Made by a program: the position numbers and the translations under genes. 64,000 nucleotides of DNA from Marinimicrococcus flavescens (GTDB taxonomy: Bacteria; Pseudomonadota; Alphaproteobacteria; Geminicoccales; Geminicoccaceae). The notes under the pieces are model-generated. The model did not search any database and had not been told where the DNA came from. It saw only the letters and a list, made by a program, of their open reading frames with translations. Shown in pieces: positions 1-8,665 of this stretch. The stretch's first letter is position 1; each line of letters starts with the position of its first letter. The stretch is taken from the NCBI GenBank assembly GCA_029211145.1, contig JARGEQ010000006.1, positions 1-64,000 on the forward strand. The letters are read 5' to 3'.

Positions 1-510
1 ATCCCGACGAGCGCCTCGGCAACGCCTCGAGCAGCAGCTGCGGCAAAAGCTGCAGCCCAAGGCCAAGAACCAGCTGAAGTCCGGCATCCCCTCGGTCATG
101 CGGACCATCCAGCGCAGGCCGGAGCGGATCAGAAGCTGCTTCTCCCTGCCGATTGGCCGGTATGCCGCGTGGAATGCCCGGTAGAACGTTTTGATAGTCG
201 TAATCACGTCGGCCCGCGGGCCTGTCGTGGCGACCGCGTACCTGCACCACCACCCGGGACGTGACCATCGCGAGGCGAAGAAGAAGCAGGCAACTACCGC
301 TTCTCGCGCTGGTAGGCCGGCCGGTCGCTGCCGGTGCCGGAACGGCTGCCGGCGACCCAGGTCGACCGGCACGGAGAACCGGGCCGAACGCAGCATCTTC
401 GAGACAATCGCCGGGAGGAGACCGCGCAGCCGTCGCCCTTCACCTCGCCGCGCTGCTCTGCTAGGGGCAGCAGCCTCATTGCCCTGCCGCGAGCTCGGGA
501 GGTTCCTTCG
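1..510. other. Left edge, no gene assigned
   Basis: I see no gene I can support here. Several frames stay open because of the high GC content. One minus-strand frame runs off the left edge and reads through roughly positions 1-360 without a stop, but it has no start with a ribosome binding site and no family motif. A plus-strand frame ends with a stop at about 182-184 and could be the tail of a gene starting outside the window. Neither can be called. Confidence 0.3.
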
Positions 511-1020
511 ATGCATGCAAGCGCGCCGGGGCGCCCTTTGCAGCGCCCTCTTCCCTGTGCCGTGGCGCCGGCGATCCCCCTGTCGGCAGCGGGCGTGGCA
601 CCGCTGTTCTTCTTCGGCACGCTGATGGACAAAGACGTGCTTTCGCTGGTGTTGCAGAGGCCGCTGGAGGAAGAGCTCCAGACGGCACGGCTTGCCGGCT
701 TTCGCCGCGAGACGGCGCGCGACGCCTGCTACCCGCTGCTGGTGCCGGCCTGCGGCGCCAGCGTCGAGGGAAGCCTTTTTTGCGGATGCGGCCCGGGCGA
801 CATCGCGCGCATCAATCACTACGAAGCCGGCGAGTACCGGGCCGAGCTGCGCGCCGTGCAGCTCGGCGACGGGTCGCGCCGGCGCGCATGGCTCTACATG
901 GCGCGCGAGAACTGCTTGAAGGCGAGTGGCCAGCCATGGGAGCTCGAACGCTGGCAGGCGACCGGAAAGGCGGATCTCCTCGCGGCCTGTCCCGACTGGA
1001 TGCGCGCCTTCCGTCCGTGA
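511..1020 (+). CDS. Gamma-glutamylcyclotransferase (AIG2-like) family protein
   Basis: About 169 residues. After a short leader the protein starts the fold with FFFGTLMDKDVL, the family's Y/F-G-[ST]-L substrate loop. It continues with the typical 'puzzling' GCGPGDIARINHYEAGEY segment, where the acidic residues match the catalytic Glu region of gamma-glutamylcyclotransferases. Family members release 5-oxoproline from gamma-glutamyl compounds or act on related amine links; the substrate here is unknown. I chose the ATG at 511 because GGGAGG lies eight bases upstream; the frame is open further upstream without a better start. It converges on the GGDEF-EAL gene. Confidence 0.75.
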   Translation: MHASAPGRPLQRPLPCAVAPAIPLSAAGVAPLFFFGTLMDKDVLSLVLQRPLEEELQTARLAGFRRETARDACYPLLVPACGASVEGSLFCGCGPGDIARINHYEAGEYRAELRAVQLGDGSRRRAWLYMARENCLKASGQPWELERWQATGKADLLAACPDWMRAFRP

Positions 1021-1045
1021 GCCGCGCCTCGTCCCGGCGTCACGC

Positions 1046-3211
1046 TCAAGCCTCCAGCGGGCGGACCGCCTGGGGTTCCCTCCAGCCCGCCTTCGCCAGC
1101 TGGGCGGGCGGCAGCGGACGGGCATAGTAGTAGCCCTGGCCTTGGGCACAGCCGAAGGCGCGCAGCCGGATCAGCTGGGCTTCCGTCTCGATCCCCTCGG
1201 CAATCACCGTCACCCCCAGCCCTTCGGCCAGCCCCATCACGGCACGCAGAATCGCCTCCGCGCGCGCGCTACGACCCAGCTGGGCGATGAACGAGCGGTC
1301 GATCTTGATGACGTCGACCGGCACGCGATGCAGCTGCCCGAGGCTCGAATAGCCGGTGCCGAAATCGTCGAGCGCGATCGACGTGCCGAGCGCGCGGAGC
1401 CGCTCCAGCGTGGCGCATACCTGCCGCGAGTTGCCCAGCAGCGAGCTTTCGGTGATCTCCAGCTCGAGCTGCTGCGCCGGCAGCCCGGTCTCCGCGAGGA
1501 TGCCCGCCACGAGAGTGGCGAGCCCGTGCTGGTGAAACTGCGCCGGCGACAAGTTGACCGCCATCTTGAGGCCAGGCCAGCGGACCGCCTCGGCGCAGGC
1601 GGTCCGCAGCACCCAGGCGCCGATCTCGTGAATCAGCCCGGTCTCCTCGGCCAGCGGGACGAACTCGGCGGGCCCGATCAGGCCACGCTCGGGATGGCGC
1701 CAGCGCAGCAGCGCCTCGAAACCCAGCAGGCGCCGGTCGTGCAGCGCGCATTGCGGCTGATAGTGGACCTCGAGCTGCCCTGCAGGCATCGCCTGGCGCA
1801 GCTCCCCGATCAGCCGGCGACGCGAGGCGAGCCGCTCGCCCATGGCCGGCTCGAAGTGGCGCACGGCGCCGCCCCGGGTCTGCTTGGCGAGCAGCAGGGC
1901 CATGCCGGCATGGCGGCTGAGCTGCACCGCACCGCTGCCGTCGCCGGGCGCCACGGCGATACCGACGCTGGTGCAGACCTGCACGATCCGGCCGTCGATC
2001 TCGAACGGCTCGGCCAGAAGCCGCAGCAGCCGCCGGCCGATCTCCTGGGCGAACTGCGGGAGAACGACACCCTCGCGCGCCACCGCGAACTCGTCGTCGC
2101 CGAGCCGCGCCGCCACCTCTCCAGCCTTGAGGCCGGCCCTTATGCGGGCTGCCGCGAGACAGAGCAGCCGGTCGCCGGCAGCATGGCCCATCGTCTCGTT
2201 GATCTCCTTGAAGCCGTCCAGGTCGAGATGCAGCAGCGCCACGCCGCTGCCCTGGGCCTCGGCGCGCGACAGCGCCTGGGCGAGCCAACCGGCGAAGAAG
2301 ATCCGGTTGGGCAGCCGGGTGAGCGGATCGACCAGCTCAAGAAGCTGCGCGCGCGCCTCACTGGCGGCAAGCGCCCTCTCGACCCCGCGGCCACGCCGCC
2401 ACGAGCGCCAGCCCAAAAAGCCCACGCCGCCTACGGCCGTGAGGAGCAGCGGCAGGACCCGGTGCACGATGGCATCGCCCGGACGCGGCTGGCGCCATGA
2501 AAGCGTGCCCGCGACAGTGCCATCAGCCCCGCGCAGCGCCACCGATTGCAGGCCCGGCGCCGCGACCGGCGGGCCCAGATCCAGATCGGGAAGATGGGCG
2601 AGAGCCGTCAGATCCGCGAGCGGGCGACCGGCCAGCGGCGCCACAAGGACGAGCCGCGCCGCTTGGCCGGAGGCGCGGCTCGTCCTTTGTGCAAGCTCCA
2701 GCGGGACGGCAGCGGCAAGCGCCGGGCCGGCCACCGTTCGAACATAGCCGGTCTGTACAGACTGCCCGTCGGGCGGCGGACCGAGGGCGGCCAGAATCGT
2801 CGCAAGATCCGGCGCTCCCGCCGTCTGGCTGCCGACCGGCCGACCGGTCTCGTCGAACAGCAGGCAGTAGGCGATGCCGAGCTCCCGGTGCAGGGACGAC
2901 AGCGCATCGGCGGCGGGCGGGCCGGCCGCGGCGAACCTGCGGGCCTCGTCGTCCGCCACGCCGGCCAGCTGCCGCTCGAACCGGTGCAACGCCGCCTCGA
3001 TCGTGCCCCGGGCGGCAGCCGCCGCCCGGATGCTCTGCTCCTGAGCGAGAAGAAAGAGCGCCGCCAGCACCACGGCGGCAGCGGCGGCCACCGCTACGGC
3101 GACCGACGGCACGACGACCTTGAGGCCGCCTCGGCCGAGCAATCGCGCCAGCGCGGCAAGGTCGGATGCCTGCGCTTCCGCAAATGCTCGCGCGCCAGAT
3201 GCCTTCGCCAT
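1046..3211 (-). CDS. Membrane GGDEF-EAL cyclic-di-GMP protein
   Basis: 721 residues. Transmembrane segments at about 32-56 and 252-268 enclose a roughly 195-residue periplasmic sensor region without a recognisable motif. A GGDEF domain follows (about 290-445), then an EAL domain (about 465-710). The cyclase signature reads GDDEF (371-375), so the second glycine is replaced and cyclase activity is doubtful. The EAL side looks intact: FEALLRW at about 498-504, ALDDFGTGYSS at 613-623, KIDRSF and EGIET at 672-676. Expected activity is therefore c-di-GMP phosphodiesterase, with the GGDEF part perhaps sensing GTP. Start ATG with GGGAG upstream. It appears to be a single-gene unit controlling motility or biofilm by an unknown signal. 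Confidence 0.9.
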   Translation of the reverse strand: MAKASGARAFAEAQASDLAALARLLGRGGLKVVVPSVAVAVAAAAAVVLAALFLLAQEQSIRAAAAARGTIEAALHRFERQLAGVADDEARRFAAAGPPAADALSSLHRELGIAYCLLFDETGRPVGSQTAGAPDLATILAALGPPPDGQSVQTGYVRTVAGPALAAAVPLELAQRTSRASGQAARLVLVAPLAGRPLADLTALAHLPDLDLGPPVAAPGLQSVALRGADGTVAGTLSWRQPRPGDAIVHRVLPLLLTAVGGVGFLGWRSWRRGRGVERALAASEARAQLLELVDPLTRLPNRIFFAGWLAQALSRAEAQGSGVALLHLDLDGFKEINETMGHAAGDRLLCLAAARIRAGLKAGEVAARLGDDEFAVAREGVVLPQFAQEIGRRLLRLLAEPFEIDGRIVQVCTSVGIAVAPGDGSGAVQLSRHAGMALLLAKQTRGGAVRHFEPAMGERLASRRRLIGELRQAMPAGQLEVHYQPQCALHDRRLLGFEALLRWRHPERGLIGPAEFVPLAEETGLIHEIGAWVLRTACAEAVRWPGLKMAVNLSPAQFHQHGLATLVAGILAETGLPAQQLELEITESSLLGNSRQVCATLERLRALGTSIALDDFGTGYSSLGQLHRVPVDVIKIDRSFIAQLGRSARAEAILRAVMGLAEGLGVTVIAEGIETEAQLIRLRAFGCAQGQGYYYARPLPPAQLAKAGWREPQAVRPLEA

Positions 3212-3303
3212 GAGCGGCTCCCGGGACCAGGTCCGGGAAGGTATACGCCACCGCCGGTGAACAGCCTCTTAACGCGCACCCCGCCGACGGGCGCAGCGCC
3301 ACC

Positions 3304-4764
3304 TCACGGCGTCTGCTGGACCTGCACCTGGCGCCGGACGGGGTGCGGCCGGGTGCGCTCGTTCCAGACCGTCTGTGCCTTGAAGGCCGGCGCGAAGGCC
3401 GGGCGCCTGATATTGCGGCCCTGGCCCCGGCGGACGTCGAGCGCGCCGTCCTTCCAGACGACCCGCCCCTGGCTGATCGTCACCCGCGGCACGCCCGTCA
3501 CCGTCAGACCCTCGAAGACGTTCACGTCGAGCTTCGAATGGTGCGCCTTTTGGCGGATCGTGTGCTGCGCCTGGGGATCCCAGACCACCAGATCGGCGTC
3601 GGCGCCTGCCGCCACGACCCCCTTTTGCGGGTAGAGATTGTAGATTTTCGCGCAGTTGGCGCTGGTGACGGCGACGAACTCGTTTGGTGTGAGCCGCCCG
3701 GTGTTGACGCCAAAGTGCCAGACCACCTTCAGGCGCTCCTCGATACCGCCGGTGCCGTTGGGGATCCTCGTGAAGTTGTCCTGCCCCATGCGCTTTTGCT
3801 GGAGGTTGAAGGCGCAGTGGTCGGTGGCCACCACCTGCAGCGAGCCCGAGACCAGCCCGTCCCACAGCGACTTCTGGTGCTCCTTGGAGCGGAAGGGCGG
3901 GCTCATCACCCGCGAGGCGGCAAGATCCCAGTCCTTCTCGTAATAGACGCTCTCGTCGAGCACGAGATGCTGGGCCAGAGGCTCGCCATAGACCCTGAGG
4001 CCGCTGTCGCGCGCCCGCTTGATGGCGTCGTGCGCCTCCTTGCAGGAAGTGTGCACGACATAGAGCGGCACCCCCACCGTCTGGGCGATCATGATGGCCC
4101 GGTTGGCGGCCTCGGCCTCGACATGCGGCGGGCGCGAGAGGGCATGGCCCTCGGGGCCGGTGATGCCCTGGTTGAGGAGCTGCTGCTGGAGCAGGAACAC
4201 AGCATCGCCGTTCTCGGCATGGACCAGCGGCAGCGCGCCCAGGTCGCGGCAGCGCGAGAAGCTCTTGAACAGGATCTCGTCGTCGACCATCAAGGCGCCC
4301 TTGTAGGCCATGAAGTGCTTGAAGCTGTTGACGCCGCGGTCGACGCACTCGGCCATCTGCTGAGCCACCCGGTCCGACCACCAGGTGATGGCGACGTGGA
4401 AGGAGTAGTCGGCCACCGCCTTCTTGCCCCACTCGGTCCACTGGTCGAGCGCGTCGGTCAGGCTCTGCTGCGGTGCCGGGATGCAGAAGTCGATCAGCAT
4501 CGTGGTGCCACCGGCGAGCATCGACGAGGTGCCGCTCTCGAAATCCTCGCACGCCACCGTGCCCATGAAGGGCATCTCCATGTGGGTGTGCGGGTCGATG
4601 CCGCCGGGCATGACATAGGCGCCGCCGGCATCCACCACCTCGGCCCCCGCCGGCGCATCGAGATCGGGGCCGACCGCCTTGATCACCCCGTCGGCGCACA
4701 GCACGTCGGCACGAAAGCTCCGGTCGGCATTGACCACGGTTCCGCCGCGCACCAGCAAGGACAT
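3304..4764 (-). CDS. hydA: D-hydantoinase / dihydropyrimidinase
   Basis: 486 residues, normal length for the family. It hydrolyses the cyclic amide of dihydropyrimidines or 5-substituted hydantoins, giving N-carbamoyl amino acids. The binuclear zinc site is complete: H59 and H61 in DPHTH, the lysine to be carbamylated K155 in FMAYK, H182 in VHAEN, H238 in VVHTS and D315 in ATDH. ATG at 4764 is preceded by a strong GGAAGGAGG. No N-carbamoyl-beta-alanine amidohydrolase or dihydropyrimidine dehydrogenase lies in the window, although a beta-alanine-type aminotransferase is encoded at 7216-8562. Dihydropyrimidinase (pyrimidine breakdown) and hydantoinase cannot be told apart from sequence alone. 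Confidence 0.93.
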   Translation of the reverse strand: MSLLVRGGTVVNADRSFRADVLCADGVIKAVGPDLDAPAGAEVVDAGGAYVMPGGIDPHTHMEMPFMGTVACEDFESGTSSMLAGGTTMLIDFCIPAPQQSLTDALDQWTEWGKKAVADYSFHVAITWWSDRVAQQMAECVDRGVNSFKHFMAYKGALMVDDEILFKSFSRCRDLGALPLVHAENGDAVFLLQQQLLNQGITGPEGHALSRPPHVEAEAANRAIMIAQTVGVPLYVVHTSCKEAHDAIKRARDSGLRVYGEPLAQHLVLDESVYYEKDWDLAASRVMSPPFRSKEHQKSLWDGLVSGSLQVVATDHCAFNLQQKRMGQDNFTRIPNGTGGIEERLKVVWHFGVNTGRLTPNEFVAVTSANCAKIYNLYPQKGVVAAGADADLVVWDPQAQHTIRQKAHHSKLDVNVFEGLTVTGVPRVTISQGRVVWKDGALDVRRGQGRNIRRPAFAPAFKAQTVWNERTRPHPVRRQVQVQQTP

Positions 4765-4978
4765 GGAGAGCCTCCTTCCCTGATCCTCTTGTTTGTTGAT
4801 CGGACCTTAACCCATGCCGTGTCAGTGTCGATAGGCGACAGGAAGCGACAGTCGAGGAGACCGCGACGAGCTGTCGGTTGACCCGCCCCGGCACCGCTGG
4901 CAGAGCTTTCACGCTCCTGCCGCATGGGCGGATGCCTGTCGCGACCATCGATCCCCATCAGCCACCCCGGTGACGACG

Positions 4979-6148
4979 ATGAGCAGCACGATCCGCACGG
5001 CTCTCCTGGTACTCCTCCTTTCGAGCGGCGCCGTCGCGGCGGGCGAGACCGGCCGGCCTGATGCCCATCTCTTCGTGGCCAGCGAGGAATCCCTGGAGAT
5101 CGCCGTGGTCGATACCACCATCGACCAAGTGGTCCGGCGCCTCCCGCTCGATCATCCGCCCTTCCAGGTGGCGGTGATCCCCGACGGCAACCGGCTTCTC
5201 GCCAGCGACTTCATGGGCGACCGGATCTCGGTCTTCGATCTGGCCACCGGCGCGCCGCTGCCGCCGATCGAGCTGGGCTTTCCGCCGGTCCACATGCAGC
5301 CCGCACCCGAGGGGACGGTCGTCGCGATCAACAGCCTCGAGGAGGTGGGGCTGTGGCTGCTCGACCTCGCCGACGGCTCGCGGCGGCGGATCGAGGGGAT
5401 CGGGCTCGCCCACAACTACGCCTTCAATGCCGATGGCACGCGGCTCTACGTCGCCGACATGCTGGACGAGCACATCAAGGTCGTCGACGTCGTCTCGGCC
5501 TCCATCGTCGAGCAGATCGCCGGCGTCGAGCAATTCGCCGGCACCGGCACGGCCGAGGCGGCGCTGCTCGCCGCCAGGGATGCCGCACCATCGGGCTTCA
5601 CCGAGATCGCCACCGGGGCGGGGAGCGAGCGCGCCCTGGCGATCGACGTGCCGCGCGAGGGGGTAGCGCTGATCGACCTCGCCAAAGGCAGAACGCTCGC
5701 CCGCCTCGAGCTGGGCGACACGCCGTGGCGGGCCTATCCGGCCGCCTATGGAAGGCTGATGCTGGTCACCCACCAGGGCGAGGACAGCCTGTCGGTGGTC
5801 TCGATGGGAACGCTCGAGGAGATCGCCCGGCTCGACGGCGCGCCCGACATTGCCGGCGTCGCCACCGGGTGGTTCGAGAGCACCGCCTTCCTGCTCAGCC
5901 GCGAGCGCCGCTCGGCGCTGCTGGTCGATCTCGACAACCTCGTCATGGACGGCGAGATCGCGCTTCCCGGCGAGCCACAGCAGGCGGTCGCCAGCGCTGA
6001 CGGCACGCGGCTTTATGTGAGCATGCAGGGCAAGGACGGGCTCGCGGTGATCGACGCCCGCGAGCGCCGGCTGGTGCGGGTCATCGAAGATGTCGGGATC
6101 GCACCCGGCACGGTGACCGCCGCGGGCAGCCGCAACTTCTGCAGCTGA
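4979..6148 (+). CDS. Periplasmic YncE-like beta-propeller protein
   Basis: About 389 residues with an N-terminal signal peptide (hydrophobic TALLVLLLSSGAVAA, cleavage near AAG). The mature part is made of repeated blades carrying the YVTN-type pattern, for example HLFVASEESLEIAVVD, TRLYVADMLDEHIKVVD and TRLYVSMQGKDGLAVID. Such propellers bind partners or metal cofactors; no catalytic residues can be assigned. The ATG at 4979 is preferred over a GTG three codons upstream. It is followed on the same strand by a small HCxxC protein and a PCuAC copper chaperone, suggesting a role in periplasmic copper handling, which is inference. Confidence 0.8.
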   Translation: MSSTIRTALLVLLLSSGAVAAGETGRPDAHLFVASEESLEIAVVDTTIDQVVRRLPLDHPPFQVAVIPDGNRLLASDFMGDRISVFDLATGAPLPPIELGFPPVHMQPAPEGTVVAINSLEEVGLWLLDLADGSRRRIEGIGLAHNYAFNADGTRLYVADMLDEHIKVVDVVSASIVEQIAGVEQFAGTGTAEAALLAARDAAPSGFTEIATGAGSERALAIDVPREGVALIDLAKGRTLARLELGDTPWRAYPAAYGRLMLVTHQGEDSLSVVSMGTLEEIARLDGAPDIAGVATGWFESTAFLLSRERRSALLVDLDNLVMDGEIALPGEPQQAVASADGTRLYVSMQGKDGLAVIDARERRLVRVIEDVGIAPGTVTAAGSRNFCS

Positions 6149-6200
6149 TGGCCGTGCCTCGTTTTTGCGAGCCGGACCGGCGACACGGGCGGGGCCGACG

Positions 6201-6608
6201 ATGAGCCGGTGGCACGCTCTGCGCACGCTCGGTCGGGCGCTGGTTCTGCTGGCGGGCCTGAGCCTGCTGCTGCCGCCGGGCATGGTGACGCCGGGCGCTG
6301 CCCTACCCTCGCTGGCCGCGGTCGTGCTGTGCACCGGCGACGGCCCGCGGTTGGTGCAGCTTCCCGAGGAGCTCCTGCCGCCGGGCGAGGCGCCCGCAGA
6401 CAACCGCCAGCCGCACCAGCACTGCGTCTTCTGCCTGGTGGCCGAGGGCCGCGAGCCGGCCCTGGCGCCCGCCCAGGCTCCGCTCCCCCAGGCGCGGCCG
6501 ACGCGACGCCGGACGGCCCCGCGCCGCCGCCGCGAGCACGCCCGGCGCCGGCCCTTCCTCCTTCCTCCGTCCCGGGCACCGCCATCCAGGCGCAGCACTG
6601 CCGTCTGA
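6201..6608 (+). CDS. Small exported HCxxC protein (DUF2946-like)
   Basis: About 135 residues. One hydrophobic N-terminal segment (LVLLAGLSLLLPPG) is followed by a short periplasmic part containing HQHCVFCLV, a histidine plus CxxC pair as in the DUF2946 family found beside copper genes. The tail is unusually rich in arginine and proline, so the last 40 residues may be poorly structured. The ATG at 6201 lies 52 bp after the propeller gene and the PCuAC gene follows 51 bp downstream, so the three probably form an operon. Family assignment rests on size, topology and the HCxxC motif only. Confidence 0.6.
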   Translation: MSRWHALRTLGRALVLLAGLSLLLPPGMVTPGAALPSLAAVVLCTGDGPRLVQLPEELLPPGEAPADNRQPHQHCVFCLVAEGREPALAPAQAPLPQARPTRRRTAPRRRREHARRRPFLLPPSRAPPSRRSTAV

Positions 6609-6659
6609 CGCGATGACCTGCCGGACCCCCACGGCCGGCACCAGAACAGAGGAAGTCCC

Positions 6660-7139
6660 ATGCGACATCTCAAGCTCGCCGCCCTTGCCGCTGCCCTTCT
6701 CGGCAGCACCGCCGCCTTCGCCCACGACTTCACCGTGGGCGATCTGAGGATCGACCATCCCTGGTCGCGCGCGACCTCGGCCAGCCAGGCCAACGGCGTG
6801 GCCTATGCGGTGATCGAGAACAGGGGCGAGGCTGCTGACCGGCTGGTCTCGGCCAGCGCCGAGGTCGCCTCGAAGGTGGAGATCCACAACAACATCCTGG
6901 ACGACAAGGGCGTGGTGCGGATGCGCCAGGTCGAGGGCGGGATCGAGATCCCCGCGGGCGGCAAGCTCGAGCTCAAGCCCGCCTCCTACCACATCATGAT
7001 GATGGGTCTGCAGGCGCCGCTCGCCGAGGGCCAGCGCTTCCCTCTCGTCCTGACCTTCGAGAAGGCCGGCGAGACCACCGTCGAGGTCCAGGTCGACGCG
7101 GCGGTCAAGGGCGCGGCCGGTGGCCACGGCAGCCACTGA
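6660..7139 (+). CDS. PCuAC periplasmic copper chaperone
   Basis: 159 residues with a signal peptide ending in AFAHD. The cupredoxin-like PCuAC core is clear: IDHPWSRAT near the mature N-terminus, then the copper-binding His in VEIHN, a Met about eleven residues later (VVRMRQV), and HIMMMGL about 22 residues after that. This is the H-x10-M-x21-H-x-M arrangement, with Asn in place of the optional Met after the first His. PCuAC proteins carry Cu(I) to the CuA/CuB sites of cytochrome c oxidase. A His-rich tail (GGHGSH) could add metal binding. The gene ends just before a strong hairpin terminator. Confidence 0.93.
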   Translation: MRHLKLAALAAALLGSTAAFAHDFTVGDLRIDHPWSRATSASQANGVAYAVIENRGEAADRLVSASAEVASKVEIHNNILDDKGVVRMRQVEGGIEIPAGGKLELKPASYHIMMMGLQAPLAEGQRFPLVLTFEKAGETTVEVQVDAAVKGAAGGHGSH

Positions 7140-7161
7140 CGGCCCGGGCAGCTGAAAAGGC

Positions 7162-7187
7162 AACGGGCCGGCAAAAGCCGGCCCGTT
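7162..7187. terminator. Hairpin terminator between convergent genes
   Basis: Perfect 11-bp inverted repeat (AACGGGCCGGC / GCCGGCCCGTT) around an AAAA loop, placed 23 bp after the PCuAC stop and 29 bp before the end of the oppositely oriented aminotransferase gene. It can serve both strands; there is no long T tract. Confidence 0.8.
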
Positions 7188-7215
7188 CGCCCTTGCGCCA
7201 GAGGGCGCGGACGGC

Positions 7216-8562
7216 TCAGGCGAGCTCGCGCACCACGCTGCGTACCGTCTCGACCGCCGTCTCGATCTCGTGCTTCTGGACGATCAGCGGCGGCGACATG
7301 GCGATGGTGTCGCCGGTGATGCGGATCATGACCCCCTTCTCCCAGGCCTTGACCATGGCCTCGTAGGCACGCTCGCCGACCTTGCCGGGCCGCGAGGACA
7401 TCTCCACCGCGCCCATCAGGCCGATATTGCGGACGTCGATGACGTGGGGCTCGCCCGCGAGGCTGTGCAGCGCCTCTTCCCAGAACGGCGCCAGCTCGGC
7501 CGCGCGCTCGAACAGCCCCTCCTCCTTGTAGACCTCGAGGGTCGCGAGGGCGGCGGCGCAGGCCAGCGGATGGGCCGAGTAGGTGTAGCCGTGGAACAGC
7601 TCGATCGTCTGCGGCGAGCTGGTGGCGCCACCGACGATGGCGTCGTGGATGTGCTTTCTGGCCATCACCGCGCCCATCGGCACGGTGCCCGAGGTGAGCC
7701 CCTTGGCGGTGGTCACGAGATCGGGCTGGACGCCGAAATATTCCGAGGCCGAGGCCTTGCCGAGACGGCCGAAGGCGGTGATGACCTCGTCGAAGATCAA
7801 GAGGATCCCGTGCTTCTCGGTGATCTCCCGGAGGCGCTCGAGATAGCCTTGGGGCGGCGGGTAGACGCCGATCGAGCCCGCTACCGGCTCGACGATCACC
7901 GCGGCGATGGTCGAGGCGTCGTGGAGCGCGATGATCCGCTCGAGATCCTCGGCCAGATGGGCTCCCCAGGCGGGCTGGCCGCGGCTGAAGGCGTTGTGCT
8001 CGAGGTTCAAGGTGTGCGGCAGATGGTCGACGCCGGTGAGCAGCGAGCCGAAGAACATCCGGTTCTTGACGATGCCGCCGACCGAGATCCCGCCGAACCC
8101 GACCCCGTGATAGCCGCGCTCGCGACCGATCAGGCGCGTCCTGGTGCCCTGGCCGATGGCACGCTGGTAGGCCAGCGCGATCTTGAGCGCGGTGTCGACC
8201 GACTCCGAGCCGGAATTGGTGAAGAAGGCGTGGTCGAGATCCCCGGGGAACAGGTCGGCCAGACGCGAGGCCAGCTCGAAGGCCTTGGGATGGGCGAACT
8301 GGAAGGTCGGCGCGAAGTCGAGCTCCGCGGCCTGCGCCCGGATCGCCTCCACCACCCGCTCGCGGCCATGGCCGACATTCACGCACCACAAGCCGGCGGT
8401 GGCATCGAGAATCCGCTGGCCGTCGGTGGTCGTGTAATACATGCCCTCGGCCTTCGCGATCAGGCGCGGGTTGGCCTTGAAGTCGCGATTGGCCGTGAAC
8501 GGCATCCAGAACGGTTCGAGATTGTTCGGCACACTGGCCATCTCGCGCGTCAGCATCTGCAT
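7216..8562 (-). CDS. Omega-amino acid:pyruvate aminotransferase (class III)
   Basis: 448 residues, a typical class-III PLP transaminase. The start LEPFWMPFTANRDFK and the block TAGLWCVNVGHGR are characteristic of beta-alanine/omega-amino acid:pyruvate aminotransferases. The PLP site is visible: phosphate cup NSGSES at about 116-121, the pyridine-nitrogen Asp258 in IFDEV, and the Schiff-base Lys287 in TTAKGLTSG. It would move an amino group from beta-alanine or another omega-amine to pyruvate. Together with the hydantoinase this could complete breakdown of pyrimidines through beta-alanine. ATG at 8562 is used; a second Met eight codons in is an alternative. Confidence 0.9.
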   Translation of the reverse strand: MQMLTREMASVPNNLEPFWMPFTANRDFKANPRLIAKAEGMYYTTTDGQRILDATAGLWCVNVGHGRERVVEAIRAQAAELDFAPTFQFAHPKAFELASRLADLFPGDLDHAFFTNSGSESVDTALKIALAYQRAIGQGTRTRLIGRERGYHGVGFGGISVGGIVKNRMFFGSLLTGVDHLPHTLNLEHNAFSRGQPAWGAHLAEDLERIIALHDASTIAAVIVEPVAGSIGVYPPPQGYLERLREITEKHGILLIFDEVITAFGRLGKASASEYFGVQPDLVTTAKGLTSGTVPMGAVMARKHIHDAIVGGATSSPQTIELFHGYTYSAHPLACAAALATLEVYKEEGLFERAAELAPFWEEALHSLAGEPHVIDVRNIGLMGAVEMSSRPGKVGERAYEAMVKAWEKGVMIRITGDTIAMSPPLIVQKHEIETAVETVRSVVRELA

Positions 8563-8665
8563 GTCCTCCCCGGGAGCTGCGGCGCATTCTCGACCTCGCT
8601 CCGGATCGGTGTCAATCTGCGCCCCCGCAAGCTGAGAGACGACACGGGCGAGCGGGGAGCGCTAC

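Noticed and set aside
1-360. Minus-strand open frame running off the left edge
   Set aside because: Random open frames are common at this GC content; there is no start, motif or family resemblance.
926-2500. 524-codon plus-strand frame opposite the GGDEF-EAL gene
   Set aside because: It is antisense to a gene with full domain motifs, and its product has no recognisable domain.
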